A stretch of 5,036 bases of DNA, from positions 1-5,036 of the forward strand of contig JAJFHI010000145.1 in NCBI GenBank assembly GCA_021775715.1, in the 5' to 3' direction. Under the pieces are notes generated by a model, which was not told the origin of the DNA, did no database searches, and saw only the letters and a program-made list of their open reading frames with translations. This document shows, one piece after another, positions 1 through 5,036 of this stretch. Made by a program: the position numbers and the translations under genes. The stretch's first letter is position 1, and each line of letters starts with the position of its first letter. The stretch is from Hyphomicrobiaceae bacterium (GTDB lineage: Bacteria > Pseudomonadota > Alphaproteobacteria > Rhizobiales > Hyphomicrobiaceae).

Positions 1-31
1 GCGCAGCAAAGAAAATCGATCGAGGCCGGAC

Positions 32-649
32 GTGGTTGATCGCGTGGCACACAAAAGATTTTTGCAATGCGGCAAGCTGGCGATGGGCGTGATTGCGGCT
101 TTCTTTCTTATCGCGCAATTCAAAATGTTGAATGCTGTGCCGGTAACCGACAAACCGGCACCGACGGCTGCATCATTTTCGCTGCGCGATCAAACCGGAA
201 AGCTGTTGACGCAGGACGACTTCAAGGGCAAACCGAGCATCATTTTTTTCGGATTTACAAGTTGTCCCGATATTTGCCCGACGACGCTTTATGATATTTC
301 GAGCCGTCTTTCCAAACTTGGAGATCAGGCTGACAAACTCAACGTGATTTTTGTCAGCGTTGATTCTGCGCGCGATACGCCGGATGTCTTGCAGAGTTAC
401 CTGGCGCACTTTGATCATCGTATCGTCGGGCTGACAGGAGATAAAAATGAAATTGCGCGATTGGCCAAATCAGTAGGTGCGCGATTTGAAAAGATTTCAA
501 GTGATGAGGGTGACTACAGCTACAATCATTCGATCATGCATTTTTTGTTGGATGCACAGTGGCGCCGGGTTGGTGTTCTTTATGCACGGGGCGGTGAGGC
601 AGGCGAAGCTCGAACCGTGGCCAAGCTAAAGGCATTGATTGGCGAGTAG
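32..649 (+). CDS. sco: Sco1/SenC-family copper-binding, membrane-anchored thioredoxin-fold protein
   Basis: Sco proteins bind copper and help assemble the CuA centre of cytochrome c oxidase; they are anchored in the inner membrane with the thioredoxin-like domain in the periplasm. Numbered from the GTG at 32 (205 aa), a hydrophobic segment lies at about residues 14-34 and the domain follows from about 45. The copper motif is C78-P-D-I-C82 within GFTSCPDICPTT; the third ligand is probably H166 in YNHS. The family signature VSVDSARDTP is at 108-117. Length is normal for the family. The start is uncertain: GTG at 32 and GTG at 44 both keep the membrane segment, ATG at 83 would cut into it, no clear ribosome site is visible, and the frame has no stop back to base 1, so the true start may lie outside the window. 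It ends convergent to the secretion genes and is probably unrelated to them. The family call is secure; the role in oxidase assembly rather than redox signalling or copper homeostasis is inferred. Confidence 0.93.
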   Translation: MVDRVAHKRFLQCGKLAMGVIAAFFLIAQFKMLNAVPVTDKPAPTAASFSLRDQTGKLLTQDDFKGKPSIIFFGFTSCPDICPTTLYDISSRLSKLGDQADKLNVIFVSVDSARDTPDVLQSYLAHFDHRIVGLTGDKNEIARLAKSVGARFEKISSDEGDYSYNHSIMHFLLDAQWRRVGVLYARGGEAGEARTVAKLKALIGE

Positions 650-786
650 TTGCAACATACGCCCGCAACTCGCGTCTGCCAGGTGGAGATGAAAGCGGGC
701 TCGCATACATCAATACCTCAAAGCAGCCAGCAAACAAATGTGTTGAGCGCAGTCGTGATCTTATGGCGGCTTACTGGAGTTAACGT
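650..786. other. Convergent intergenic gap with a weak hairpin
   Basis: This is the gap between the stop of the Sco gene and the stop of the GspC/N-like gene on the opposite strand. The only structure I see is GCCCGC at 661-666 pairing with GCGGGC at 695-700 across a 28-nt loop. No T-tract follows on either strand, so it does not look like a standard intrinsic terminator. No credible small gene is present. Confidence 0.4.
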
Positions 787-1341
787 CTAGTTGGACTTGG
801 CAAATAGAGAGAGTTTTTCTCGCTGGCGCGATGTTTCCAATGTTATGCTGAGGTGGTCAATCTTGACGATGCGCCAGCCGTCCAGGACTTGACCTTCTTC
901 AATCCACTTGCCCGTATCAGAATTGCTGAGGCGAACAAGCGCGCGGCGGCGGTCGTTGGCACCTTTCACAATTCCAACGAGCTTAATGCCGTCAGGAAGT
1001 TTCTTGACAATGACGGGCTTAGGTTTTGCCGCTGGTTTGGGTTTGCGCGTGACTTTGACAGCCGGTTTTTTTTTCGGTTGTGGCGGTCTGCGGTCGGCGA
1101 AGAACAAGGGCCGGCGCGAGGTTTGCGGATAGTCGCCGATTGTGTCTGATGTTGTTGGCTTTGCGTCGTTGCTGGCTGTGATTGTCCATGGTGTCGTTGT
1201 CGAACCGGCCGATTGCAAAGGTGAAACATCGACCGGCACTATCAGTAACTGCCAGACGAGTGTCGCAAGTGCGCCCGCAACGCCGCCGGCAACAAGAATT
1301 GCAATTGAGGTCTTGATCGGAGTTTTGGAAGCTGGTCGCAT
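787..1341 (-). CDS. GspC/GspN-like type II secretion linker protein (HR-type domain, no PDZ)
   Basis: This is a bitopic inner-membrane protein of 184 aa, expected to link the T2SS inner-membrane platform to the secretin. It has a short basic cytoplasmic end, one membrane segment at about 12-34, and a Ser/Thr-rich stretch. The RRPLFFADRRP motif at 76-86 resembles the RPLF-type motif seen before the homology region of GspC/GspN proteins. A Lys/Pro-rich linker at 86-116 follows, then a compact beta-rich domain at 117-182 (GIKLVGIVKG, then WIEEGQVLDGWRIVKI) typical of the GspC HR or PilP-like fold. There is no C-terminal PDZ or coiled coil as in classical GspC. The ATG overlaps the gspM stop in TAATG, and a strong GGAGG lies at 1352-1356, 10 nt upstream. 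Its position third after gspL and gspM also fits the name GspN, so I leave the symbol blank. An A9 run falls in codons 90-92. Confidence 0.78.
   Translation of the reverse strand: MRPASKTPIKTSIAILVAGGVAGALATLVWQLLIVPVDVSPLQSAGSTTTPWTITASNDAKPTTSDTIGDYPQTSRRPLFFADRRPPQPKKKPAVKVTRKPKPAAKPKPVIVKKLPDGIKLVGIVKGANDRRRALVRLSNSDTGKWIEEGQVLDGWRIVKIDHLSITLETSRQREKLSLFAKSN
1066..1074 (-). repeat. A9 homopolymer (T9 on plus strand) inside the GspC/N-like gene
   Basis: Nine consecutive T on the plus strand read as AAA AAA AAA on the coding strand and encode K90-K92 at the start of the Lys/Pro linker. Such runs are prone to polymerase slippage. Gain or loss of one A moves into a frame that stops at 1019 or 966 respectively, before the HR-like domain is made. 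Confidence 0.9.
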
Positions 1342-1919
1342 TACGGTGTTGCCTCCATATCTGTTGCCACGGGCCCTTCAACGTTGACCCGCACATCCAG
1401 AACGTCGGCTTGTGATCCGCGTCGCGTAACATTCTGTGTGATATGCAGCGTTTGCACAAAAAGGTGGGGCTTGACAGCTTCAAGTGCGAGAAGCAACTCT
1501 TGGACTTTCTTGATGTTGGCGCTCATCTCAGCTTGAGCTCCGATGAAGCGAACACCTTGGTGGTCGGCGGCAGGTTGAGTACGTGTTGACCGCAACCGTA
1601 TGCCTTTTTGTTTCGCGATATTTGTTAGCAGTGCCTGCAAATTGGCCGCCCGCATTGCGTCTGTGCTGCCTGCCAGAAACACGCCACTTTGCAATCGCAA
1701 CCGGTTTCGTTCAGCAAGTTGTTCTGCGGCTGTCTTGTTTTCTGCAAAACCATTTAATCGCGCTAATAGGATCCGCTGATCCTGTATCTCGGCCTGGCGT
1801 TGGTTGTGGTCGTGGACCAGTGGTACGACCGCGAAAATTGTGATCGCGCCGAGCGCTGCTGCCAATAGCACAAGGGCGGTTGCTTGGCGGTAGCGTTTTG
1901 CAAGTCGATGTGTGTTCAT
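1341..1919 (-). CDS. gspM: Type II secretion system protein M (GspM, subtype b)
   Basis: GspM is a bitopic inner-membrane protein that partners GspL in the T2SS assembly platform. The 192-aa product has a short basic N-terminus, one membrane segment at about 13-34, and a charged, Gln-rich, probably coiled-coil stretch at about 36-72. The periplasmic ferredoxin-like region includes FLAGSTDAMRAANLQALL at 81-98 and LLLALEAVKPHLFVQTLHI at 142-160. The FL.G.....A.LQ pattern and the LEA..P.LFV segment are what I associate with the shorter subtype-b GspM proteins. The ATG start is supported by GGTGAG at 1926-1931, 6 nt upstream and overlapping the gspL stop. It follows gspL by 7 nt, and its TAA overlaps the next ATG by one base, so translation of the three is probably coupled. 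Sequence conservation in this family is low, so the call rests partly on position and architecture. Confidence 0.85.
   Translation of the reverse strand: MNTHRLAKRYRQATALVLLAAALGAITIFAVVPLVHDHNQRQAEIQDQRILLARLNGFAENKTAAEQLAERNRLRLQSGVFLAGSTDAMRAANLQALLTNIAKQKGIRLRSTRTQPAADHQGVRFIGAQAEMSANIKKVQELLLALEAVKPHLFVQTLHITQNVTRRGSQADVLDVRVNVEGPVATDMEATP
1352..1356 (-). promoter_or_regulatory. Shine-Dalgarno GGAGG for the GspC/N-like gene
   Basis: The minus strand reads GGAGGC inside the last codons of gspM, 10 nt before the ATG at 1341. It is the strongest ribosome site in the window and supports this start over the alternatives, even though the TAATG overlap alone could allow re-initiation. Confidence 0.6.
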
Positions 1920-1926
1920 GACTGGC

Positions 1927-3048
1927 TCACCGTATCTTCTTGTTGGGATTGCTACCGGCCAGGACGTCTGAAGATTTTATGCTGGCACGAATGCTGAAAC
2001 GTTCTTTGTCCTGGTGTTGGTCAAACATCACTGGCGCAGTTAGTGTGGCACCCGCAAACAAGTCTGAGCGATCAAAAAGTGGGATCAATGAGGTCGCCGA
2101 CTTGGCGTAGCCTGTGATTTCGATTGTTTCACCGTCAATTCGAAGGTCGGTGACCCAGGCGGTATCGGGTATCAACAACGTCAGCGATTCAAGGATGCGG
2201 GCTGTGGACGTGCGATCGAGTCTCAGTTTCGAAATGACCGCAAGCTGTGATGCAGCGGTCTCGGATCTGTCGATCGCTTGGCGAACAAGATTGGCTTGGC
2301 TGCGCGCGGTGGTTGTCGCCGCCGTAAGTTTTTCCAACGCATCATGTTGGCGCATGAACAAAAGTGCGGTGGCAACTATCGCGAGACACACAGATGCGGC
2401 AACAAGGCCTCTGAGCAAATTTGTGCCGCGCCCGCTGGCGGATTGGCGACCGTCCTGAGCAGCAAGGAAGTCTACAGGAAGTGGAGCATCCTGATTTGGG
2501 TTCCAGCAGTCGACGAAACTCAGTGCGATACCGCCATCGGATACGGCTTCAAGAATTGGATCTACTGTCTGGCGTTTGATGATGACCTGGTTGGCGACCA
2601 CCTGATGATTGGATGTTTCGCCGCCATCGCGAATGTAATGCGCTGCGTAAACGTCACTGGCCCGGAATGGTGTCGTGCGTTCAAGATCCAGCTGCAGCGC
2701 TTTGGCAATGTCGTGCTCAGCGGCGCTAGGAAAGTTAACCACGCGCTGGAAACAATCAGTGTTGGAGAATCGTAATCCGGCGGCCGAGCGGCGGCGTTTT
2801 CTTGCGATCTTGCCAAATGCCGTTATGGCCGCGTCCGCACCGAAGTCTACCCCCTCGAATGTTTCAAGTTCTTCGCATCGACCCTTGCGCTCGTCGAGAA
2901 TACGCAGGCTATTGTTCTCAACGGACAGAACAGTACGCCGCGGGAAGCGCGCGCTGCCGACCGGTGCGGGAGCCACGAAAATGCCGTTGAGCTCACGCCC
3001 CCACCAACGCAGGAAATTAACGACGGTACGAGAAACACTGGTTAACAT
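1927..3048 (-). CDS. gspL: Type II secretion system protein L (GspL) with PilM-like and PilN-like parts
   Basis: GspL recruits the GspE ATPase to the inner membrane and pairs with GspM. From the ATG at 3048 the product is 373 aa. Residues 1-200 form a cytoplasmic part that looks like a reduced PilM/actin-like domain, with RVVNFP at 102-107 and ALQLDLERTTPF at 117-128, a segment typical of this family. A membrane segment lies at about 212-232, then a probable short coiled coil at 234-266, and a PilN-like periplasmic domain with LLIPDTAWVTDLRIDGETI at 291-309. The frame also offers a TTG at 3075 (382 aa), but AAAAGG sits only 1 nt before it, too close to serve. The ATG has no strong ribosome site either; I prefer it because the protein then begins just before the amphipathic NFLRWWGRELNGI segment common near GspL N-termini. 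It heads the minus-strand operon, divergent from gspE. Confidence 0.87.
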   Translation of the reverse strand: MLTSVSRTVVNFLRWWGRELNGIFVAPAPVGSARFPRRTVLSVENNSLRILDERKGRCEELETFEGVDFGADAAITAFGKIARKRRRSAAGLRFSNTDCFQRVVNFPSAAEHDIAKALQLDLERTTPFRASDVYAAHYIRDGGETSNHQVVANQVIIKRQTVDPILEAVSDGGIALSFVDCWNPNQDAPLPVDFLAAQDGRQSASGRGTNLLRGLVAASVCLAIVATALLFMRQHDALEKLTAATTTARSQANLVRQAIDRSETAASQLAVISKLRLDRTSTARILESLTLLIPDTAWVTDLRIDGETIEITGYAKSATSLIPLFDRSDLFAGATLTAPVMFDQHQDKERFSIRASIKSSDVLAGSNPNKKIR

Positions 3049-3161
3049 TTTTGCGTCGTCTGACTTGGGGTACAAACCTTTTGGTCTGAGCCGAATTGAC
3101 GATAAGTAATTTGATGAAGATAGCGCGAAAAAGCGTGCGAAAGCGTTCTCTCCAGGTTATT

Positions 3162-3189
3162 ATTATAAGCCGACAAGTGTCGACGTTAA
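3162..3189 (-). promoter_or_regulatory. Candidate sigma70-type promoter for gspL-gspM-C/N operon
   Basis: On the minus strand a perfect TATAAT lies at 3162-3167, with TTAACG (4 of 6 to the TTGACA consensus) at 3184-3189 and a 16-bp spacer. Transcription would start near 3155 and give a leader of about 107 nt before the ATG at 3048. The -10 match is good and the -35 is weak. Confidence 0.35.
3171..3182. promoter_or_regulatory. Small inverted repeat CGACA-AG-TGTCG, possible operator
   Basis: Perfect 5-bp arms around a 2-bp centre lie next to the AT-rich -10 core, inside the spacer of the candidate minus-strand promoter and near the expected gspE start of transcription. A second 6-bp palindrome, GTCGAC at 3179-3184, overlaps it. 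The position would suit a regulator acting on both operons, but an arm this short can occur by chance. Confidence 0.3.
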
Positions 3190-3221
3190 AAGAGTTTTCA
3201 GCACCAAATGGGTGAGACCTC

Positions 3222-4976
3222 GTGGAGAAAATTGGTTTCCGTGAGCACGAAAGTCAGACACAGCCCAAAAGCGCGGCTTTCGCCGAGCGGTTTGGTGCAT
3301 TTCTTGTCGAAAAAGGGCATCTGAACGACCTATCTCTTCGCCGTGCACAACGGGCACATGTCCAGTCGGGTGAACGATTTGATCTGGTTTTGACGCGTCT
3401 TGGATTGTTGAGCGAGAGTGAACTTGCATCAGCGTTCTCGACCTACCTTGGTCTACCGCTGATGTCGTCCGACGAGCTGGCGCATGCCGTGCCATTTGCA
3501 ACGGAATTGAAACGCGAATTTTTGTCTGGCGCGACGATCGTTCCAGTTCGCGACGAGGGCGGTCGTGTTCTGCTGGCAATGGCTGATCCCTTCAATGAAG
3601 AGGCGCTTGCGGCTGTTTCATTTCAGCTTTCAAGACCAGTTGATCGTGCCGTCGCCGCACGCAGCGATGTGATGTCGGCGATTAAGCAGAATTACGCGGG
3701 CGAAAACGAACGTGACGTTCCATCGCGTCATGGTGATGATGCCGCAACAGAAGCGCAAGCCAGCGAAGAAGATGTTCGCCACCTCGAAGAGCTAGCAAGT
3801 GAAGCGCCGATCATTCGGTTGGTTCATGATCTGATTGCGCGTGCCGCTGAAATGGGGGCGTCCGATATTCATTTTGAACCACGAAGCGACAGCCTGCATG
3901 CGCGTTTTCGTATCGACGGCATTCTCCACACAGTCGAACAACTGCCGCCAACTGTAAAAGCGGCCGTCACGTCGCGTATTAAGATCATGGCGCGGCTTAA
4001 CATTGCAGAACGCCGCCTGCCGCAGGATGGCCGCATCACCGCGACAGTGCAGGGCCGCAAGATTGATCTGCGCGTTTCAACAATTCCGACCATTGGTGGT
4101 GAAAGTGTCGTGCTGCGGCTGCTCGACAGGTCTCAGGTGCAGCTCGACTTTGCCAAACTTGGTTTTGACGACGAGCGCCGTGCGAAATTCATTGAAACAT
4201 TGCGCCAGCCGAACGGCATCATTCTGGTTACGGGGCCAACCGGAAGCGGCAAAACTACGACGCTTTACACCGCATTAAGTCTCCTCAACAACACGGAGCG
4301 CAAAACCTTTACTGTCGAAGACCCGGTTGAGTACGAAGTCGCAGGCGTCAATCAGATCCAGGTGCAACCGAAGATCGGTCTGACGTTCGGCAACACGTTG
4401 CGCTCCATTCTGCGTCAAGACCCCGACATCGTCATGGTCGGCGAAATTCGCGATCTGGAAACGGCACAGGTCTCAATTCAGGCGTCACTCACTGGCCATC
4501 TGGTTCTGTCAACGGTTCACACTAACAGCGCGGCAGCGACAGTGGCGCGGCTACTCGATATGGGTGTCGAAAATTATCTACTTGCCTCTACGTTGAAAGG
4601 TGTGTTGGCGCAGCGACTTGTGCGCACGCTATGTCAGAACTGTGCTGCACCAACAGAGCCAACGCCTGTTCTCATCGATAGTTTGAAATCGGCCGGGGTA
4701 GCGCATGACGCCGCTAATTGGGCCGCTCACCTGCGCAAGCCGATCGGTTGCAACGCTTGCCGGCAAACCGGGTTTCGCGGCCGGACGATGGTGAGTGAGT
4801 TGTTGGTGCTCAATTCTCATATTCAAGAGAGCATTCTCGGAGATACAACAGAACGCAGGATCGAAGAGGTCGCGCGCGCGTCCGGAATGATCTCGATGTT
4901 TGAAGATGGTCTGGGCAAAGTGCTTGGCGGAGAGACGACGCTCGACGAAGTCATCCGCGTCACACGGATGGGATAA
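3222..4976 (+). CDS. gspE: Type II secretion system ATPase GspE
   Basis: GspE is the cytoplasmic hexameric ATPase that powers pseudopilus assembly; it binds GspL and GspF at the inner membrane. The 584-aa product has an N-terminal MshEN/T2SSE_N region at about 20-160, a linker, and the N2 and catalytic domains. Visible motifs are Walker A GPTGSGKTTT at 338-347, Asp box TVEDPVEYE at 364-372, Walker B region ILRQDPDIVMVGEIRD at 396-411, His box GHLVLSTVHTNSA at 425-437, and a four-cysteine zinc site C471-x2-C474 and C510-x2-C513. All catalytic residues look intact. The zinc site is found in GspE and PilB ATPases and absent from PilT-type retraction ATPases. The start is GTG at 3222: an in-frame TGA lies at 3213-3215, GGGTGAG at 3210-3216 supports it, and no other start occurs before conserved sequence. 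PilB or MshE are alternatives on sequence alone, but the neighbouring gspL, gspM and gspF favour T2SS. Confidence 0.96.
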   Translation: MEKIGFREHESQTQPKSAAFAERFGAFLVEKGHLNDLSLRRAQRAHVQSGERFDLVLTRLGLLSESELASAFSTYLGLPLMSSDELAHAVPFATELKREFLSGATIVPVRDEGGRVLLAMADPFNEEALAAVSFQLSRPVDRAVAARSDVMSAIKQNYAGENERDVPSRHGDDAATEAQASEEDVRHLEELASEAPIIRLVHDLIARAAEMGASDIHFEPRSDSLHARFRIDGILHTVEQLPPTVKAAVTSRIKIMARLNIAERRLPQDGRITATVQGRKIDLRVSTIPTIGGESVVLRLLDRSQVQLDFAKLGFDDERRAKFIETLRQPNGIILVTGPTGSGKTTTLYTALSLLNNTERKTFTVEDPVEYEVAGVNQIQVQPKIGLTFGNTLRSILRQDPDIVMVGEIRDLETAQVSIQASLTGHLVLSTVHTNSAAATVARLLDMGVENYLLASTLKGVLAQRLVRTLCQNCAAPTEPTPVLIDSLKSAGVAHDAANWAAHLRKPIGCNACRQTGFRGRTMVSELLVLNSHIQESILGDTTERRIEEVARASGMISMFEDGLGKVLGGETTLDEVIRVTRMG

Positions 4977-5036
4977 TGATCCGGTTTGATTACAAGGCTT
5001 ATGACGAAAGCGGGCGTCTTGTTGAAGGCGAGATCG
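4976..5036 (+). CDS. gspF: Type II secretion system platform protein GspF, N-terminal fragment
   Basis: Only the first 20 codons are inside the window; the gene runs off the right edge. The sequence MIRFDYKAYDESGRLVEGEI matches the usual GspF/PilC opening, in which a short Y-K-A-x-D-x-x-G-x-x-V-x-G-x-I strand pattern precedes the cytoplasmic T2SSF domain. GspF is the polytopic inner-membrane platform protein on which GspE acts. The ATG overlaps the gspE TAA by one base (TAATG), the same junction used between gspM and the GspC/N-like gene, so translation is probably coupled. No strong ribosome site precedes it. The gspE-gspF order is the standard one in T2SS clusters. Confidence 0.9.
   Translation, partial: MIRFDYKAYDESGRLVEGEI

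Larger units (their letters stand above)
3049..3221. promoter_or_regulatory. Divergent promoter region between gspL and gspE
   Basis: This gap drives both T2SS operons if each has its own promoter. It contains an AT-rich core at 3158-3168, a near repeat of GCGAAA (3125-3130 and 3137-3142, 12 bp apart, about one helical turn) and an inverted repeat at 3171-3182. For gspE, plus-strand -10-like hexamers are TATTAT at 3158-3163 and TATAAG at 3164-3169, but neither has a good -35. A TTGACG at 3096-3101 has only GATAGC 17 bp downstream. GGGTGAG at 3210-3216 is a reasonable ribosome site for the gspE GTG, 5 nt away. Confidence 0.55.

Noticed and set aside
661..700. GCCCGC...GCGGGC as an intrinsic terminator
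   Set aside because: The 28-nt loop is too long and no T-run follows the stem on either strand, so I describe it only as a weak hairpin.
1019..1483. A 154-codon minus-strand open frame across the gspM / GspC/N-like junction
   Set aside because: It is the alternative frame of two real genes on the same strand and has no protein features. It matters only as the frame entered if the A9 run gains one base.
2278..2775. A 165-codon plus-strand open frame opposite gspL
   Set aside because: It lies wholly antisense to a well-supported gspL, has no recognisable domain and no ribosome site, and its composition reads as the shadow of the other strand.
3111..3139. TTGATG at 3111-3116 as the -35 of a gspE promoter
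   Set aside because: At 17-bp spacing the -10 position reads CGTGCG, which does not resemble TATAAT.
3163..3579. A 138-codon minus-strand open frame overlapping the divergent region and the start of gspE
   Set aside because: Most of it is antisense to conserved GspE N-terminal coding sequence, the product is low in hydrophobic structure and rich in Arg/Ser, and nothing suggests a real protein.
3222..4976. GspE as a PilT-type retraction ATPase or a type IV pilus PilB
   Set aside because: The four-cysteine zinc site and the long N-terminal domain exclude PilT. PilB is possible from the ATPase alone, but GspL, GspM and the GspC/N-like protein beside it favour type II secretion.
1..5036. Mobile element, CRISPR array, tRNA or rRNA
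   Set aside because: I saw no transposase or integrase sequence, no regularly spaced repeats, no terminal inverted repeats and no tRNA-like cloverleaf; the stretch is almost wholly accounted for by coding genes.

Overview
The window looks like ordinary chromosomal DNA from a Gram-negative bacterium. I would guess an alphaproteobacterium, because of the moderate-to-high GC coding style, the Sco-type protein, and the form of the type II secretion (T2SS) proteins (a short subtype-b GspM and a PilM/PilN-like GspL). That placement is inference from protein character, not from a search. Coding density is high. I see no RNA genes, CRISPR array, insertion sequence or sign of recent transfer.

Layout, left to right. 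A plus-strand Sco/SenC-type copper-binding thioredoxin-fold protein (32-649) has a reading frame that stays open to the left edge. A 137-bp convergent gap (650-786) holds only a weak hairpin. A tight minus-strand trio then reads right to left: gspL (from 3048 or 3075 down to 1927), gspM (1919-1341) and a GspC/GspN-like protein (1341-787). The genes are 7 nt apart (L to M) and overlap by 1 nt in TAATG (M to C/N). A divergent intergenic region of about 170 bp (3049-3221) follows, with an AT-rich core that contains a perfect TATAAT on the minus strand and a small inverted repeat. On the plus strand, gspE (3222-4976) is a complete T2SS ATPase, and gspF begins at 4976 in another TAATG overlap and runs off the right edge.

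How the genes work together. GspE is the cytoplasmic ATPase, GspF the polytopic platform protein, and GspL and GspM the bitopic inner-membrane platform proteins. The C/N-like protein is the expected periplasm-spanning link towards an outer-membrane secretin. Together they make most of an inner-membrane T2SS assembly platform, expressed from two divergent operons. The secretin (gspD), pseudopilins (gspG-K) and prepilin peptidase are not in the window; the pseudopilin genes may lie downstream of gspF. The Sco protein probably belongs to a separate function, cytochrome oxidase copper-site assembly. The most notable details are an A9 homopolymer in the linker of the C/N-like gene, its TonB-like Lys/Pro linker without a PDZ domain, degenerate MshEN-like motifs in GspE, and the compact divergent promoter region. 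I see no convincing undescribed system.
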